This document shows, one piece after another, positions 51,727-60,976 of a stretch of 64,000 bases of DNA. This DNA is from Haloarcula sp. CBA1129 (GTDB lineage: Archaea > Halobacteriota > Halobacteria > Halobacteriales > Haloarculaceae), in assembly GCF_008729015.1 (NCBI RefSeq), contig NZ_RKSM01000001.1:620001-684000 (forward strand). The letters are read 5' to 3'. Each line of letters starts with the position of its first letter. The first letter of the stretch is position 1. The translations under genes and the position numbers were made by a program. The notes under the pieces were generated by a model that made no database searches, was not told the origin of the DNA, and saw only the letters and a list, made by a program, of their open reading frames with translations.

Positions 51727-53271
51727 CTACTCCATGTATCCCAGTTGTTTCAGCCGGTCCTCGACGGCATCGCCGTCATCGCTTCCGAGGGCGTCCTCGA
51801 CACTAAGCGGGTCGCGCTCGCCGACGGCAGGGTCCTCATCGAACACCGGGAGGACCTCGCCGCGCATGTCAGTCGGGACGGCACAGCCGTGGGCGGCCAA
51901 CACCGTCGGCGCGATATCGAGGATGCTGATACGGTCGAGTTCGCCCTGTGGCTCGAAATCCGGGCCGCTGGCGACGAAGATTCCGTAGGGCGTGTTCTCT
52001 GCCGCCCAGCGGTCCGGACCGCTCTGGATAGTCCCGCCGCCGATGCCATCGTTGACGTGGACGCCCGGTCGCTGATCGACGACGACCTCGGGGCCGTCGT
52101 CGACGTACGGGCCGTTGTACACGTCCTCGCCCCTGTACACGTCAGTAAATAGCGGGCCGTGTTCGTCCTCGACTTCGCGGAGGTCAGCTATGAGCGACTC
52201 ACGGACCGATTCGACGTCGAATCGGGGATTGATGTACACTGGCCCTTGTCCGCTCGCGACGACTTTGGTCCGTTCTAGGTCAATCGCTTCCAGCTTACGA
52301 TCCCGTTTGACACCGTCTTTCTGTGGGACCAACTGCTGGATGGATTCGGGAACGATACGGGCGAGCGTGTCCACCAGTCCGGCCCGCTTCGCCACTGCAA
52401 GCAGGTTCTCGCGGTCGAGCCCGATTCGGGTGAGGAGGGCGTCGACGCTCGTATCCCGGACTTGATAGCCGTTTTCGGCCAGCCACTCGTTGATGTAGAA
52501 TTCCGTCTGGGTGGCGTCACAGCCGTGGTCTGACATCAGTACGAGGTTCAGGTCCTCGCGGTCCTCAAGCCGGCCGACCCACTCGTCGACGATCTGCCAC
52601 GCGCGCAGGCTCGGCTCGTCGTCCCAGAAGAAGTGATGGAGGACGTTGAGGTAGAACAGTGTCACGTGGACGAAATCGAGGTCCCGTTCGTCCATGAGCG
52701 TGGTCGCTACCTCGAAGCGCGTCTCCAGCAGGTCCAGAATGGCCTCGACCTCCGCGCCGCGCTCGTCGTTCGAGGACAGCAGCGGGTCCGGGTGGACGCT
52801 ATAATCGAACCGGCTTTCGAGTTCCTCCGCCAGTTCCGGCGGCGACGTGTAGCCGGAACTGATCGAGCGGTACTCGCCCTCGACTGCGTCCGGCCCACCG
52901 GCGACGACAAAGTCGTCGATGTCCCGCGGGGGGTACATCGTCGGCATGTTGACGACGCCGGCCGACTGCCCCTCGTCGTTGAGATAGTCCCACAGCTCGG
53001 CGGTGTCGTAGTCGCCGCCGTTCATCACGTTGATTTCACCCGCGGCGAGGTCGACGTTCTCGAACCAGAAGACGCCGAACCCTCCGGGGTCCTTGCCCGA
53101 GGAGTAGCACTTCCAGTTCGGGAAGGTCACGGGCGGCAGACAGCTCCGCGTCCCCGCCCATGTTCCGGCGTCCCGCAGCGCGGCCAGATTCGGGAGCGTG
53201 CCGGCCTCGATCCACGGGTCAAGCAGTTCCCAGCTCGCACCGTCGAGGCCGACGACGAGGGTCTTCGTCAT
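51727..53271 (-). CDS. Alkaline-phosphatase-superfamily phosphodiesterase/pyrophosphatase
   Basis: 514 residues. Metal-ligand motifs: VVGLDGASWE (Asp), SCLPPVTFPNWKCY (Thr nucleophile), MSDHGCD (Asp-His) and a late His region. No signal peptide, so it acts in the cytoplasm. It belongs to the type I phosphodiesterase/nucleotide pyrophosphatase group; substrate unknown. Divergent from the DUF5796-like gene. Confidence 0.9.
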   Translation of the reverse strand: MTKTLVVGLDGASWELLDPWIEAGTLPNLAALRDAGTWAGTRSCLPPVTFPNWKCYSSGKDPGGFGVFWFENVDLAAGEINVMNGGDYDTAELWDYLNDEGQSAGVVNMPTMYPPRDIDDFVVAGGPDAVEGEYRSISSGYTSPPELAEELESRFDYSVHPDPLLSSNDERGAEVEAILDLLETRFEVATTLMDERDLDFVHVTLFYLNVLHHFFWDDEPSLRAWQIVDEWVGRLEDREDLNLVLMSDHGCDATQTEFYINEWLAENGYQVRDTSVDALLTRIGLDRENLLAVAKRAGLVDTLARIVPESIQQLVPQKDGVKRDRKLEAIDLERTKVVASGQGPVYINPRFDVESVRESLIADLREVEDEHGPLFTDVYRGEDVYNGPYVDDGPEVVVDQRPGVHVNDGIGGGTIQSGPDRWAAENTPYGIFVASGPDFEPQGELDRISILDIAPTVLAAHGCAVPTDMRGEVLPVFDEDPAVGERDPLSVEDALGSDDGDAVEDRLKQLGYME

Positions 53272-53394
53272 GATGAGACGGAGACAGGCGAGTCACTAGT
53301 CCCTTTCGCACCCGTCGCCGACGCGGGCCGCCGGGCGACCGCTGGTCGAAACCAACAACGCGTCACTTTTGAGCGCGCCGCCGGAACTGGCAGT

Positions 53395-53820
53395 ATGAGC
53401 AACCGGTCGGACATCGCACCGGACACCGTCTCGGTCGAGCTGACCGAGGACGGCGTCGTCGTGGAGTACCTCGACGGTCGTCAGGCGTTCTATCACGGCG
53501 TCCCAACGACGGTCGAGGGGAGTATCCAGACAGCGCCGGGGAAAGACACACACGTCCTGATAACCGACGAGACGGAGACGTCTGGTATCCTCGTGTACGT
53601 CAACGACCTGCGCACGCACGATGACATCCTCGAAGAGACAGGTGTCGGACGGGTCATCCTTGATGACGGCGAAAAAGACGAACTGTTCCCGGGGGTCACG
53701 GTCCGGGACAATCAGATGCGAACGGAGGTCGAGGTGGACTACGACGTGACGAACGGCCGCGTGTTCGTCTTCGAGGAGGACGAACTCGGCGAGCGGAGCT
53801 TCGAAATCGTCGAGGCGTAA
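53395..53820 (+). CDS. Haloarchaeal protein of unknown function (DUF5796-like)
   Basis: 141 residues, highly acidic, strand-rich: TVSVELTEDGVVVEYLDGRQAFYHGVPTTVEGSIQTAPGKDTHVLITDETETSGILVYVNDLRTHDDILEETGVGRVILDDGEKDELFPGVTV. The ATG at 53395 is preferred because earlier in-frame sequence overlaps the divergent gene. I recall this as DUF5796, restricted to haloarchaea; the name is from memory. Function unknown. Confidence 0.82.
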   Translation: MSNRSDIAPDTVSVELTEDGVVVEYLDGRQAFYHGVPTTVEGSIQTAPGKDTHVLITDETETSGILVYVNDLRTHDDILEETGVGRVILDDGEKDELFPGVTVRDNQMRTEVEVDYDVTNGRVFVFEEDELGERSFEIVEA

Positions 53821-53859
53821 CTCTGTGGTGGGGCGGGCGTGACCGCGGGGCGAGGACCG

Positions 53860-53994
53860 TTACTGGATGTAGGACGGGTCTTCGTCGTCACAGTTCTCCT
53901 CGTGCTGGCGCGCGTCGCTCTGGTCGTCGAACATCAGGCCACAGGTCTCGCATTTGTACCACGTGACCTCGTCTCGCTCGGTCTGGACAACCAT
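53860..53994 (-). CDS. Small C2H2/C2HC zinc-finger protein (44 aa)
   Basis: MVVQTERDEVTWYKCETCGLMF... with C-x2-C (residues 15-18), H at 31 and C at 35 forming a classic zinc-finger spacing, and an acidic tail. The ATG at 53994 lies 27 nt from an AT box at 54019-54029 that probably also serves the divergent cdc48 paralogue. Could bind nucleic acid or CDC48 clients; function not established. Confidence 0.78.
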   Translation of the reverse strand: MVVQTERDEVTWYKCETCGLMFDDQSDARQHEENCDDEDPSYIQ

Positions 53995-54018
53995 ACCTGA
54001 AATTCCGACGGCCGCCCG

Positions 54019-54029
54019 TATATTATTTT
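54019..54029. promoter_or_regulatory. Shared AT-rich promoter box between zinc finger and cdc48b
   Basis: TATATTATTTT is the only AT-rich element in the 85-bp divergent region. It lies about 27 nt from the zinc-finger ATG on the minus strand and about 56 nt from the cdc48b ATG on the plus strand. A hairpin TTCCCG/CGGGAA follows in the cdc48b leader. Confidence 0.5.
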
Positions 54030-54079
54030 CCCGCAACACAACGGGAACCCTCAAGGGAGTCGGATTGCAAGAAGGCGGC

Positions 54080-56197
54080 ATGAGCGGAGCCGCTGACGCC
54101 GGTGTCGAACTCACGGTCGAGGGTGCGAACAAGCGCGACGCCGGGCGCGGTATCGCACGATTGCCGGAGTCCGCACGGACCGAACTCGGGGTGTTGAGCG
54201 GGTCGCCCGTCATCATCGAGGGCGACGGCAGGACCGTCGTGAAAGTCTGGCCGGCGGACGACGACGGCTCGTTCGTCCGCATCGACTCGGACACCCGGGC
54301 GAACGCCGGCGTCAATATCGGCGACACGGTCACAGTGACTAGCGGATCAGTCTCTGAGGCCACCGAGATTGCCGTCCAGCCGGTCGAACCGATGCCGGGC
54401 AGCGAGGACTACGAGAGTCTGGTCAGAAAGCGGCTGGTCGACCAGATCATCCAAGCCGACGAGCGGACGCACATCGAGGGGTTGGGAACGTTCCTCGTCC
54501 GCAAGACCTCGCCCTCGGGGCCCGTTCGGGTCACCGACGCGACTGCGGTCACGGTGCTGCCGGGCCTCGACGGCGGCAGTGACGGGGGCCAGTCGTCGTC
54601 CGGCGAGCCGACAGCGGCCAACACACCGACCGCCGAGACGGAGTCCGAGGTGAGCTACGAGGACATCGGCGGCCTCGACGAGGAACTGGACCGCATCCGC
54701 GAGATGATAGAGATGCCACTCTCCGAACCCGAGGAGTTCCGCCGTCTGGGTATCGACCCGCCAAGCGGCGTCCTCCTGCACGGTCCGCCCGGAACGGGGA
54801 AAACCCTCATCGCGCGGGCGGTGGCAAACGAGGTCGACGCCTACTTCGACACCATCTCCGGCCCCGAAATCGTCTCGAAGTACAAGGGCGAAAGCGAGGA
54901 GCGCCTGCGGGAGGCCTTCGAGAAAGCCGAGGCGAACGCACCGGCAATCCTCTTCGTCGACGAGATCGACTCCATCGCCGGCTCCCGCGACGAGGACGCC
55001 GACATGGAGAACCGCGTCGTCGCTCAGTTGCTCACGCTGATGGACGGCCTCGAAGACCGAGGCCGGGTCGTCGTCATCGGCGCGACGAACCGCGTCGACG
55101 CCATCGACCCGGCGCTGCGCCGCGGCGGCCGCTTCGACCGCGAGATCGAAATCGGCGTGCCCGGCGAGCACGGCCGCCGCGAGATTCTGGATGTCACCAC
55201 GCGGGACATGCCGCTGCACGAGGACGTGGACCTCGACCGCATCGCCGCACAAACCCACGGCTTCGTGGGGGCGGACCTCGCGTCGCTGACTACCGAGGCC
55301 GCGATGGCCGCGCTCCGGGCTGACCGCGACGACGGCGATGTCCACCGCGAGGACTTCGAGAGCGCACTCGCCACGGTCGACCCGAGCGCGATGCGGGAGT
55401 ACGTCGCCGAGTCGCCGAGCGCGACCTTCGACGACGTGGGCGGGCTGTCAGAGGTCAAACAGACGCTGACCGAGACCATCGAGTGGCCGCTGTCGTACGG
55501 CGAGCTGTTCACCGCGACTAACACCGATCCGCCGAGTGGCATCCTCCTGTATGGCCCGCCGGGGACCGGCAAGACGCTGCTCGCTCGGGCTGTCGCCGGC
55601 GAGAGCGACGTGAACTTCATCCACGTCGCCGGCCCCGAAATCATGGACCGCTACGTCGGGGAAAGCGAGGAAGCTGTGCGGGAACTGTTCGAGCGCGCCC
55701 GCCAGACCGCGCCGAGCATTATTTTCCTCGACGAGATCGACGCCATCGCCAGTCACCGCGGGCAGGGCAACGAGGTCACCGAGCGCGTCGTCTCACAGCT
55801 GCTGGCGGAACTGGATGGCATCACGGAGAACCCCAATCTGGTCGTGCTGGCCGCGACAAACCGCCGGGACATGATTGACGACGCGCTGTTGCGACCGGGC
55901 CGTCTCGAACAGCACGTCGAGGTCCCGAACCCCGACCGGGCAGCCCGCGAAGAGATTCTCGCCGTCCACACCGAGGGCAAACCACTCGCTGAGGCCGTGT
56001 CTCTCGAAGAGCTCGCGGCAGAGACAGGGGAGTTCTCCGGCGCACAGCTGGAGGCCGTCGTCCGCGAGGCGTCGATGTTAGCGATTCGGGAAGTCGCGTC
56101 CGCATACGGCCCTGAGGAGGCCACCGAGAACGCTGATGAAGTGGAGATTACGCCCGAACACTTCCGAGAAGCGCTGGACCGCGAGCGAGAGCGGTAG
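54080..56197 (+). CDS. cdc48b: CDC48-family AAA+ ATPase, second paralogue
   Basis: 705 residues: N domain (1-195), a Gly/Ser-rich linker ([22 protein letters not shown]), D1 with Walker A GPPGTGKT near 234 and FVDEID, D2 with Walker A near 491 and FLDEID. The D2 C-terminal part is shorter than in the 40.7 kb paralogue and ends EALDRERER, without a proteasome-docking tail. ATG 54080 is chosen by alignment with the paralogue's N domain start ([26 protein letters not shown]). Confidence 0.96.
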   Translation: MSGAADAGVELTVEGANKRDAGRGIARLPESARTELGVLSGSPVIIEGDGRTVVKVWPADDDGSFVRIDSDTRANAGVNIGDTVTVTSGSVSEATEIAVQPVEPMPGSEDYESLVRKRLVDQIIQADERTHIEGLGTFLVRKTSPSGPVRVTDATAVTVLPGLDGGSDGGQSSSGEPTAANTPTAETESEVSYEDIGGLDEELDRIREMIEMPLSEPEEFRRLGIDPPSGVLLHGPPGTGKTLIARAVANEVDAYFDTISGPEIVSKYKGESEERLREAFEKAEANAPAILFVDEIDSIAGSRDEDADMENRVVAQLLTLMDGLEDRGRVVVIGATNRVDAIDPALRRGGRFDREIEIGVPGEHGRREILDVTTRDMPLHEDVDLDRIAAQTHGFVGADLASLTTEAAMAALRADRDDGDVHREDFESALATVDPSAMREYVAESPSATFDDVGGLSEVKQTLTETIEWPLSYGELFTATNTDPPSGILLYGPPGTGKTLLARAVAGESDVNFIHVAGPEIMDRYVGESEEAVRELFERARQTAPSIIFLDEIDAIASHRGQGNEVTERVVSQLLAELDGITENPNLVVLAATNRRDMIDDALLRPGRLEQHVEVPNPDRAAREEILAVHTEGKPLAEAVSLEELAAETGEFSGAQLEAVVREASMLAIREVASAYGPEEATENADEVEITPEHFREALDRERER

Positions 56198-56226
56198 GCC
56201 CGAGGTCAGCGGGCGGTCGTCTCGTT

Positions 56227-57639
56227 TCAGGCGCATTCGTAGGTCCCCAGCGTCGTCCGTTCGACACGCTCAGACGCATTGAATCGCGTTCGTTCGGTCA
56301 TGAACGCAAGCGTGACGCGTTCCATTCTGTCGTCGTGAGTTCGGTTCCACCGCGTGCAGAAGTACGTCGCCAGTGCCCGCCTGAGTTGCGGCCTGTGGCG
56401 CGTGTCACCGAGGAATTTCTTCCATCGCATCCCCGGAAACCGGCTCGCCGCGTCGGCTGGTCGGGTGGTATCGACCGGGCCGCCGGTGAGCGCGTCTATC
56501 CGGGTCCCAGAGTCCAGCGTCGCAGGGGCGACGTACCACCACGTCTGTTCGCTCGGTGCCGGCGCGAACATATCCCAGCTCCGGTCTTCGACGCGGTCCG
56601 GGGTTCCAGCGGGTGCATCGACGAACCCCACCGCGACAGCGTTGATCGTGAGCAGGGTGATGACCGCGAGTACGGCAACCCCGGATACCACTGAACGAGC
56701 AGGAAGTGCAGTAGTGACGGAGCGCCGCGGCCGATGGAAGCGCAGCGAAGGGACTGTTTCAGGGACGGCTCGGGAGAGCGTCTCCCAGACATCAGGCGGG
56801 AGAAACAGGAGCAGCCCGCTGATACAGATCAGTGGAAACGGCCCCAAGCGAAGCACCGTGGCCATACAGAGATGCGCGCCAATGAACCCGACGGTCAGAA
56901 CCGTCCGGCGGCGTCCCGTCAGGAGAATCAACAACGGCGCACCGACGAGCATCGCGAGCCACGTCCAGTCCAATACGGTCAAGAGGAGCGGCCATCCCCC
57001 CAAGGCGTTCCCGAGTCCGATGGTGATGTGGTCGAGTTCGAACACGTACCGCACAGCGGTCCCATCGAGCCAACGGTCCCCGCGGAGCTTCACGAGCGCG
57101 TTCGTACTGTAAACGGCCACCACCTGTAGCAGTGTCCCCACCGTTGCGGCGGTCGCGATGGGTCCTGCCTCTGACTCTCCGACTGATGAGAATGAGGCGG
57201 TTCCCAGCGGGAGCAACAGGCTCCAGAACAGGAGCCGCCGAAGCAGGGTATCACCTGCGTTGAGAACGAACGGGTTTCGAATGTGAATGGACACCAGTAA
57301 CACGAGTGAGAGCAGCGCAGATAGGCGCGGTCGGTAGCCGAGCAGTAGCGCGACCCCTGCCAGTCCTGTCACGACGAACAGTCCGAACTGGACCCAAGCA
57401 GTCCCCGAGACTGTCAGTAGCGAATACGGTGTCACAGACGGGTATAGCTGCTGGAGGACCGGCCGTGGGAGCGCACCACTGGCCGTGTAAAATGCGGTCA
57501 GGTGCGTGAGTCGGGAGAATACATCGACGATGAGACACAGTCCGAGGACCATCCGAAACACGGCAAGCGCTCGCGGATCAACGGCGAACCGGCGACGAAG
57601 ACCGCCACGAATCTCCCATAATGACTGAGAGAGGTTCAT
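56227..57639 (-). CDS. HTTM-domain membrane protein (vitamin K-dependent carboxylase-like)
   Basis: 470 residues. The HTTM region (VDPRALAVFRMVLGLCLIVDVFSRL, residues about 20-300) has multiple helices and YSTNALVKLRGDRWLDGTAVRYVFELDHITIGLG, characteristic of the domain. A long extracytoplasmic C-terminal domain (about 350-470) follows. HTTM proteins in archaea have no defined substrate; true carboxylase activity is not assured. ATG 57639 is used because the upstream open frame is fortuitous. Confidence 0.88.
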   Translation of the reverse strand: MNLSQSLWEIRGGLRRRFAVDPRALAVFRMVLGLCLIVDVFSRLTHLTAFYTASGALPRPVLQQLYPSVTPYSLLTVSGTAWVQFGLFVVTGLAGVALLLGYRPRLSALLSLVLLVSIHIRNPFVLNAGDTLLRRLLFWSLLLPLGTASFSSVGESEAGPIATAATVGTLLQVVAVYSTNALVKLRGDRWLDGTAVRYVFELDHITIGLGNALGGWPLLLTVLDWTWLAMLVGAPLLILLTGRRRTVLTVGFIGAHLCMATVLRLGPFPLICISGLLLFLPPDVWETLSRAVPETVPSLRFHRPRRSVTTALPARSVVSGVAVLAVITLLTINAVAVGFVDAPAGTPDRVEDRSWDMFAPAPSEQTWWYVAPATLDSGTRIDALTGGPVDTTRPADAASRFPGMRWKKFLGDTRHRPQLRRALATYFCTRWNRTHDDRMERVTLAFMTERTRFNASERVERTTLGTYECA

Positions 57640-57957
57640 AGCAATCCGGCTAACCGGGTCCGGAATAAGTCTTATCACTCTACAGTAATATACTATCTGA
57701 CTAGCATCCCTATTGTCCGCGACAAATACGGAGTTAGTAGTAAGCGAGTGACTGGCGGGCGAGAAAGGCGAGGAGAGGCGAAAGGGTCGACTCCGGGAGA
57801 GGAGTAAAAGGCTGTCCGGACAGCCTTGGCGGACGAGCGACGCCGAGTGGCCGAGCAGCGAGACGGGCGTTAGCGCCGGCATCGACGTGAAAAGCGCCTT
57901 GCCGGCAGCTACTCGTAGCGAGTGCACACGCAAAAAAGGCCCGGTGTCGGGTTGCAG
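57640..57957. other. Structured intergenic region, possible RNA
   Basis: 318 bp. From about 57731 to 57925 there are consecutive hairpins: ACTCC/GGAGT (about 57790-57805), the perfect palindrome 57808-57827, GGCG-TTAG-CGCC (about 57865-57876) and ACTCG-TAG-CGAGT (57911-57923). A purine-rich GGCGAGAAAGGCGAGGAG precedes them. A TATA-like AGTAATATAC (about 57684-57693) on the plus strand would start transcription near 57717. No reading frame is convincing. Confidence 0.4.
57932..57951 (-). terminator. Hairpin plus U-run after the DUF4349 gene
   Basis: On the minus strand, CCCG-ACAC-CGGG is followed by six T residues, 7 nt after the stop of the lipoprotein gene. It looks like an intrinsic terminator. 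Confidence 0.6.
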
Positions 57958-58968
57958 CTACGCGTCGTCGTCCGGCGACTCCTCAGCCAGTTCCTCAGCG
58001 GGTCCCTGCTGTGGGCCGTCATCTCCGCCCACACTCTCTGTGGGAGACTCCGACTCATCACGTCGGCCAAGTAGCGGGAGTGACCGACTCCGAAGAAGTC
58101 GTCGACCACCGACGACTGGGACGGCGAGGACGACGAGCCACGGCGCGAGGCTCGCGGCAGTCACGAGCAAGCCGCGGGTGAACACGTACACGTCAGTCAC
58201 CGACGAGAGAAACGCCGAGACCAGCGACCGTTCGTGGTACGGCACTTGCTGAGCCGACGGCTCCGGCGCTGGCTCGTGAATCTCGACACGCAGCGTCGAG
58301 TAGGCCACCCGCTGTTCGAGCGAACGCTTCTTGGCCTCCAGTCGCTCGATGTCGCTCTGGACCGACGATAGCTCCTCCTCGATGCGGAGCAGTTCCTCCG
58401 TGCTGTTTGCCTGCTCATAGAAGGTCCGCAGTCGGTCACGGCGCTCCCGGAGGTTGGTCAGCCGCGCTTCGAGGTCGACCAGTTGGTCGGTGACATCCTT
58501 CGTCGTGGTCTCCTCGGAGCGGACCGTCCCCTGCTCGCGCACCATCGACTGCGTCGGTTCGTACTCCTCGCTTGGCACTCTGACGACGATGTAGCCGGTG
58601 TACCACGCCTTGCCGTCGCTGCGGTGGAGTTCGCGGTTGGAGTCGCTCACGTACCCGCCGGACGTCCGAGCGCGGGCGGCGACTGCATCGGCTGTCGTGG
58701 AGTAGTTCTTCACCTCGACGACCATCCGCCCGTTGCGAATGATGGCCCGGTCCGCCGCGGCGTCGCCGGCCTGAATATCCCCGCTCTCACCGGTGTTCGC
58801 CGTGGCATCTGCCTTGACGGGCTGGCTCGACCCGTCGCCGCCGCTCGACATCTGTGCGCCGTCACCGCCGCCCTGTGCCTCGCTTGCATCGCCGCTTCCG
58901 CCCAGACCGGCACAGCCGGCGAGGAGGAGGAGACCGACGACAGCGAGGACCCTGATTCGCGAAGCCAT
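57958..58968 (-). CDS. DUF4349 lipoprotein
   Basis: 336 residues. N-terminal lipobox LLLAGCAG gives a lipid anchor. A Gly/Asp-rich linker leads to the DUF4349 domain (AIIRNGRMVVEVKNYSTTADAVAARARTSGGYVSDSN), then a coiled coil (VDLEARLTNLRERRDRLRTFYEQANSTEELLRIEEELSSVQSDIERLEAKKRSLEQRV), one transmembrane helix and an acidic tail. Such proteins may sense or stabilise the envelope. ATG 58968 starts the signal peptide. Confidence 0.9.
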   Translation of the reverse strand: MASRIRVLAVVGLLLLAGCAGLGGSGDASEAQGGGDGAQMSSGGDGSSQPVKADATANTGESGDIQAGDAAADRAIIRNGRMVVEVKNYSTTADAVAARARTSGGYVSDSNRELHRSDGKAWYTGYIVVRVPSEEYEPTQSMVREQGTVRSEETTTKDVTDQLVDLEARLTNLRERRDRLRTFYEQANSTEELLRIEEELSSVQSDIERLEAKKRSLEQRVAYSTLRVEIHEPAPEPSAQQVPYHERSLVSAFLSSVTDVYVFTRGLLVTAASLAPWLVVLAVPVVGGRRLLRSRSLPLLGRRDESESPTESVGGDDGPQQGPAEELAEESPDDDA

Positions 58969-59046
58969 ACGGGGAGTACTCGTCCTGAGAGGGGTATAAT
59001 GACAGCGTACGCTCAAAGACCGCTTTTTGTAAAACGACGATTGCAG

Positions 59047-59865
59047 TTACGCCCAATCCGCCCGGCGGTCGGCAAGCGCTGGGAACTCCTCGCGAATCTG
59101 ATCGACGCGAGCGGGGTCGAGGGTGGCGGTCACCAATGCCGGGTCGTCGTCGGCACTGGCAAGCGTCGTTCCCCACGGGTCATACACCGTCGACCGGCCC
59201 AGCAGCTCCGCGTCCTCGAACTGCCCGACGCCGTTAGCGGCGGCGACGTACAGCTGGTTCTCGACGGCGCGAGCGCGACCGAACAGTTTCCAGTGTTCGA
59301 CGCGCGGATAGGGCCACGCGCTGGGAACGAGCGTCAGCGTCACCCCCTCGTCGACGAGATGGCGGTACAGCTCCGGGAATCGGAGGTCGTAACAGGTGGT
59401 AATGCCGACGGTAAATCCCTCGAAGTCGACAGTCGGAATTGTCCGGCCGGCTTCGAGCAACTGTGATTCGGCGGAATCGTAGCCGAACAGGTGATGCTTG
59501 CGGTACACCGCCCGGCGCTCCCCGTCACGGTCGAAGAACACGGCTGTGTTCGCCAGTCCTTCTGGGGTTGGTACGTCGAACCCGCTGTCGGCGCTGGCTT
59601 CGAGGTCCTCGACAATGCTGCCGGCCAGCACCGCAACGTCTTGCTCCGCGGCGACGCTGCGGACCCGGCTGAGTGTCTCGCCGTCCAGCCCTTCGGCCTC
59701 GCGGGCGTAGCGGTCGAACGCGAAGTAGCCGACGTTGAACAGTTCCGGGAGCACGACGAGGTCCGCGCCGTCCGCGGCCGCATCCCTGATCGCGGTCGTT
59801 GCGCGGCCGACGTTCTCGGCCACCGAGTCCGATGAGACGTCTATCTGGGCAAGCGTGAGTCTCAT
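59047..59865 (-). CDS. Carbon-nitrogen hydrolase (nitrilase family)
   Basis: 272 residues with the Glu-Lys-Cys triad: VVLPELFNVG (Glu), YRKHHLFGY (Lys), GITTCYDLRFPELYR (Cys). The YDLRFPE sequence is shared with omega-amidases and Nit2-like amidases, so deamination of a ketoacid amide is plausible but not proven. Its ATG overlaps the stop of the SRPBCC gene (ATGA), so both are translated together. Confidence 0.93.
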   Translation of the reverse strand: MRLTLAQIDVSSDSVAENVGRATTAIRDAAADGADLVVLPELFNVGYFAFDRYAREAEGLDGETLSRVRSVAAEQDVAVLAGSIVEDLEASADSGFDVPTPEGLANTAVFFDRDGERRAVYRKHHLFGYDSAESQLLEAGRTIPTVDFEGFTVGITTCYDLRFPELYRHLVDEGVTLTLVPSAWPYPRVEHWKLFGRARAVENQLYVAAANGVGQFEDAELLGRSTVYDPWGTTLASADDDPALVTATLDPARVDQIREEFPALADRRADWA

Positions 59866-60293
59866 GCTTCGACTTCGAGGTCGTCCCGCAGCGCCTGTTC
59901 GAGGTTCTGCATCTCGTCGTCGAGGTTCCGCTTGAAAAACCGCTCGACGCCGGGGAGTTTGCCGTCGACGATGAACCGGTTTGTCAGTTGCGTGCCGCCG
60001 TCATCCGTTTCCTCGAGTTCGTGTTCGCCTTGGACGGTCATCACTTTCGAGCGACCGATGAAGCGAGCGTACTCCGGGCGGCGCTGTTCGACGTCTTCGG
60101 TTTTCACCGTCATCGTCTGGCTGACCACCGGTATCGGGAGTTCGATCGACCAGTTCGCGTGCGTATCGTCGATTATCTCCCAGTCTGTGACAACACTAAT
60201 CGGCCGGGCTCGTTTATCAGGGTCGGTGATGAATTCCCAGACACGCTCCGGTGTGGCCGGCACAGTCATCGTTCGCTCGGCCCGGACAGTCAT
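59862..60293 (-). CDS. SRPBCC family protein (CoxG-like)
   Basis: 143 residues. The START-like fold opens MTVRAERTMTVPATPERVWEFITDPDKRARPI and ends with an amphipathic helix (FKRNLDDEMQNLEQALRDDL). The family binds hydrophobic ligands; members near oxidoreductases resemble CoxG. Start 60293 gives the family N-terminus. Coupled to the nitrilase-family gene. Confidence 0.88.
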   Translation of the reverse strand: MTVRAERTMTVPATPERVWEFITDPDKRARPISVVTDWEIIDDTHANWSIELPIPVVSQTMTVKTEDVEQRRPEYARFIGRSKVMTVQGEHELEETDDGGTQLTNRFIVDGKLPGVERFFKRNLDDEMQNLEQALRDDLEVEA

Positions 60294-60360
60294 GGGAAGT
60301 ACTGAGGACTGCTGGCCGATGAATCCACCGATTGTCGCAGTGCCGAAAACCCGGTGCCGG

Positions 60361-60588
60361 CTATCCAGTCGGCGTGACACGCCACGTCGTCGACCGTGCC
60401 CGCCCCCACTTCTCGATCTCGACCTCGTCGGCCTCTTCAGCTAAGCGGGGCAGCCGTGCTCCCACTTGCTTCGACGAGAGGCCGAGCTGCTCAGCGATGT
60501 TCTTCGCGCGGAAGTAGCTCTCCCCACGCGAGACGCTGTCCCGGAGATATTCGAGAATGCGTCGGTCTTCCTCGCTGTAATCGGCCAT
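60361..60588 (-). CDS. Small winged-helix protein (DUF7123-like)
   Basis: 75 residues: ILEYLRDSVSRGESYFRAKNIAEQLGLSSKQVGARLPRLAEEADEVEIEKWGRARSTTWRVT. One DNA-binding winged helix covers the whole protein, with no effector domain. Haloarchaea carry many such stand-alone domains. The family number is from memory. Confidence 0.85.
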   Translation of the reverse strand: MADYSEEDRRILEYLRDSVSRGESYFRAKNIAEQLGLSSKQVGARLPRLAEEADEVEIEKWGRARSTTWRVTPTG

Positions 60589-60658
60589 ACCAGAGATACG
60601 GTCTCAGCGTTTTTAACGGTTCCCTTCACAGTCTCTCGACTGATACTATGCGTCGCAA

Positions 60659-60889
60659 TCAGGCGTCGTAGGCGTGAATCGCCACGATAGCCACGGCCGC
60701 GGCCAGCATCGCGAGTCCGAACGCGCCGCCCGAAGTCACGAGGAGGTTCCCGGTCTCAAGTTCCTGTGCGTGACGGATCGCGTAATTGTAGCTGTTGGTT
60801 GCTGTGACCACGGCCGCACCGACCGAAACGAACCCGAACAGCAGGGCCAAGCCCGTTCCCATGTCGCTTTTGGACGCCTTGGAACTCAT
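60659..60889 (-). CDS. Two-helix membrane protein, unknown
   Basis: 76 residues with two transmembrane segments (GTGLALLFGFVSVGAAVVTAT and TSGGAFGLAMLAAAVAIVAIHAY) around a short polar loop (NSYNYAIRHAQELETGN). Divergent from the LEA-like gene. Function unknown. Confidence 0.75.
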   Translation of the reverse strand: MSSKASKSDMGTGLALLFGFVSVGAAVVTATNSYNYAIRHAQELETGNLLVTSGGAFGLAMLAAAVAIVAIHAYDA

Positions 60890-60976
60890 GTACGACGCTT
60901 TCGGTGTTGCCCACTTAGTTCATTCGGGCTGGGGCCACAGGACATATACCTCCCCGTAGCAGATGGACGTGCAACG

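Noticed and set aside
57731-57930. RNase P or SRP RNA
   Set aside because: I cannot find the universally conserved core sequences of either RNA in this stretch.
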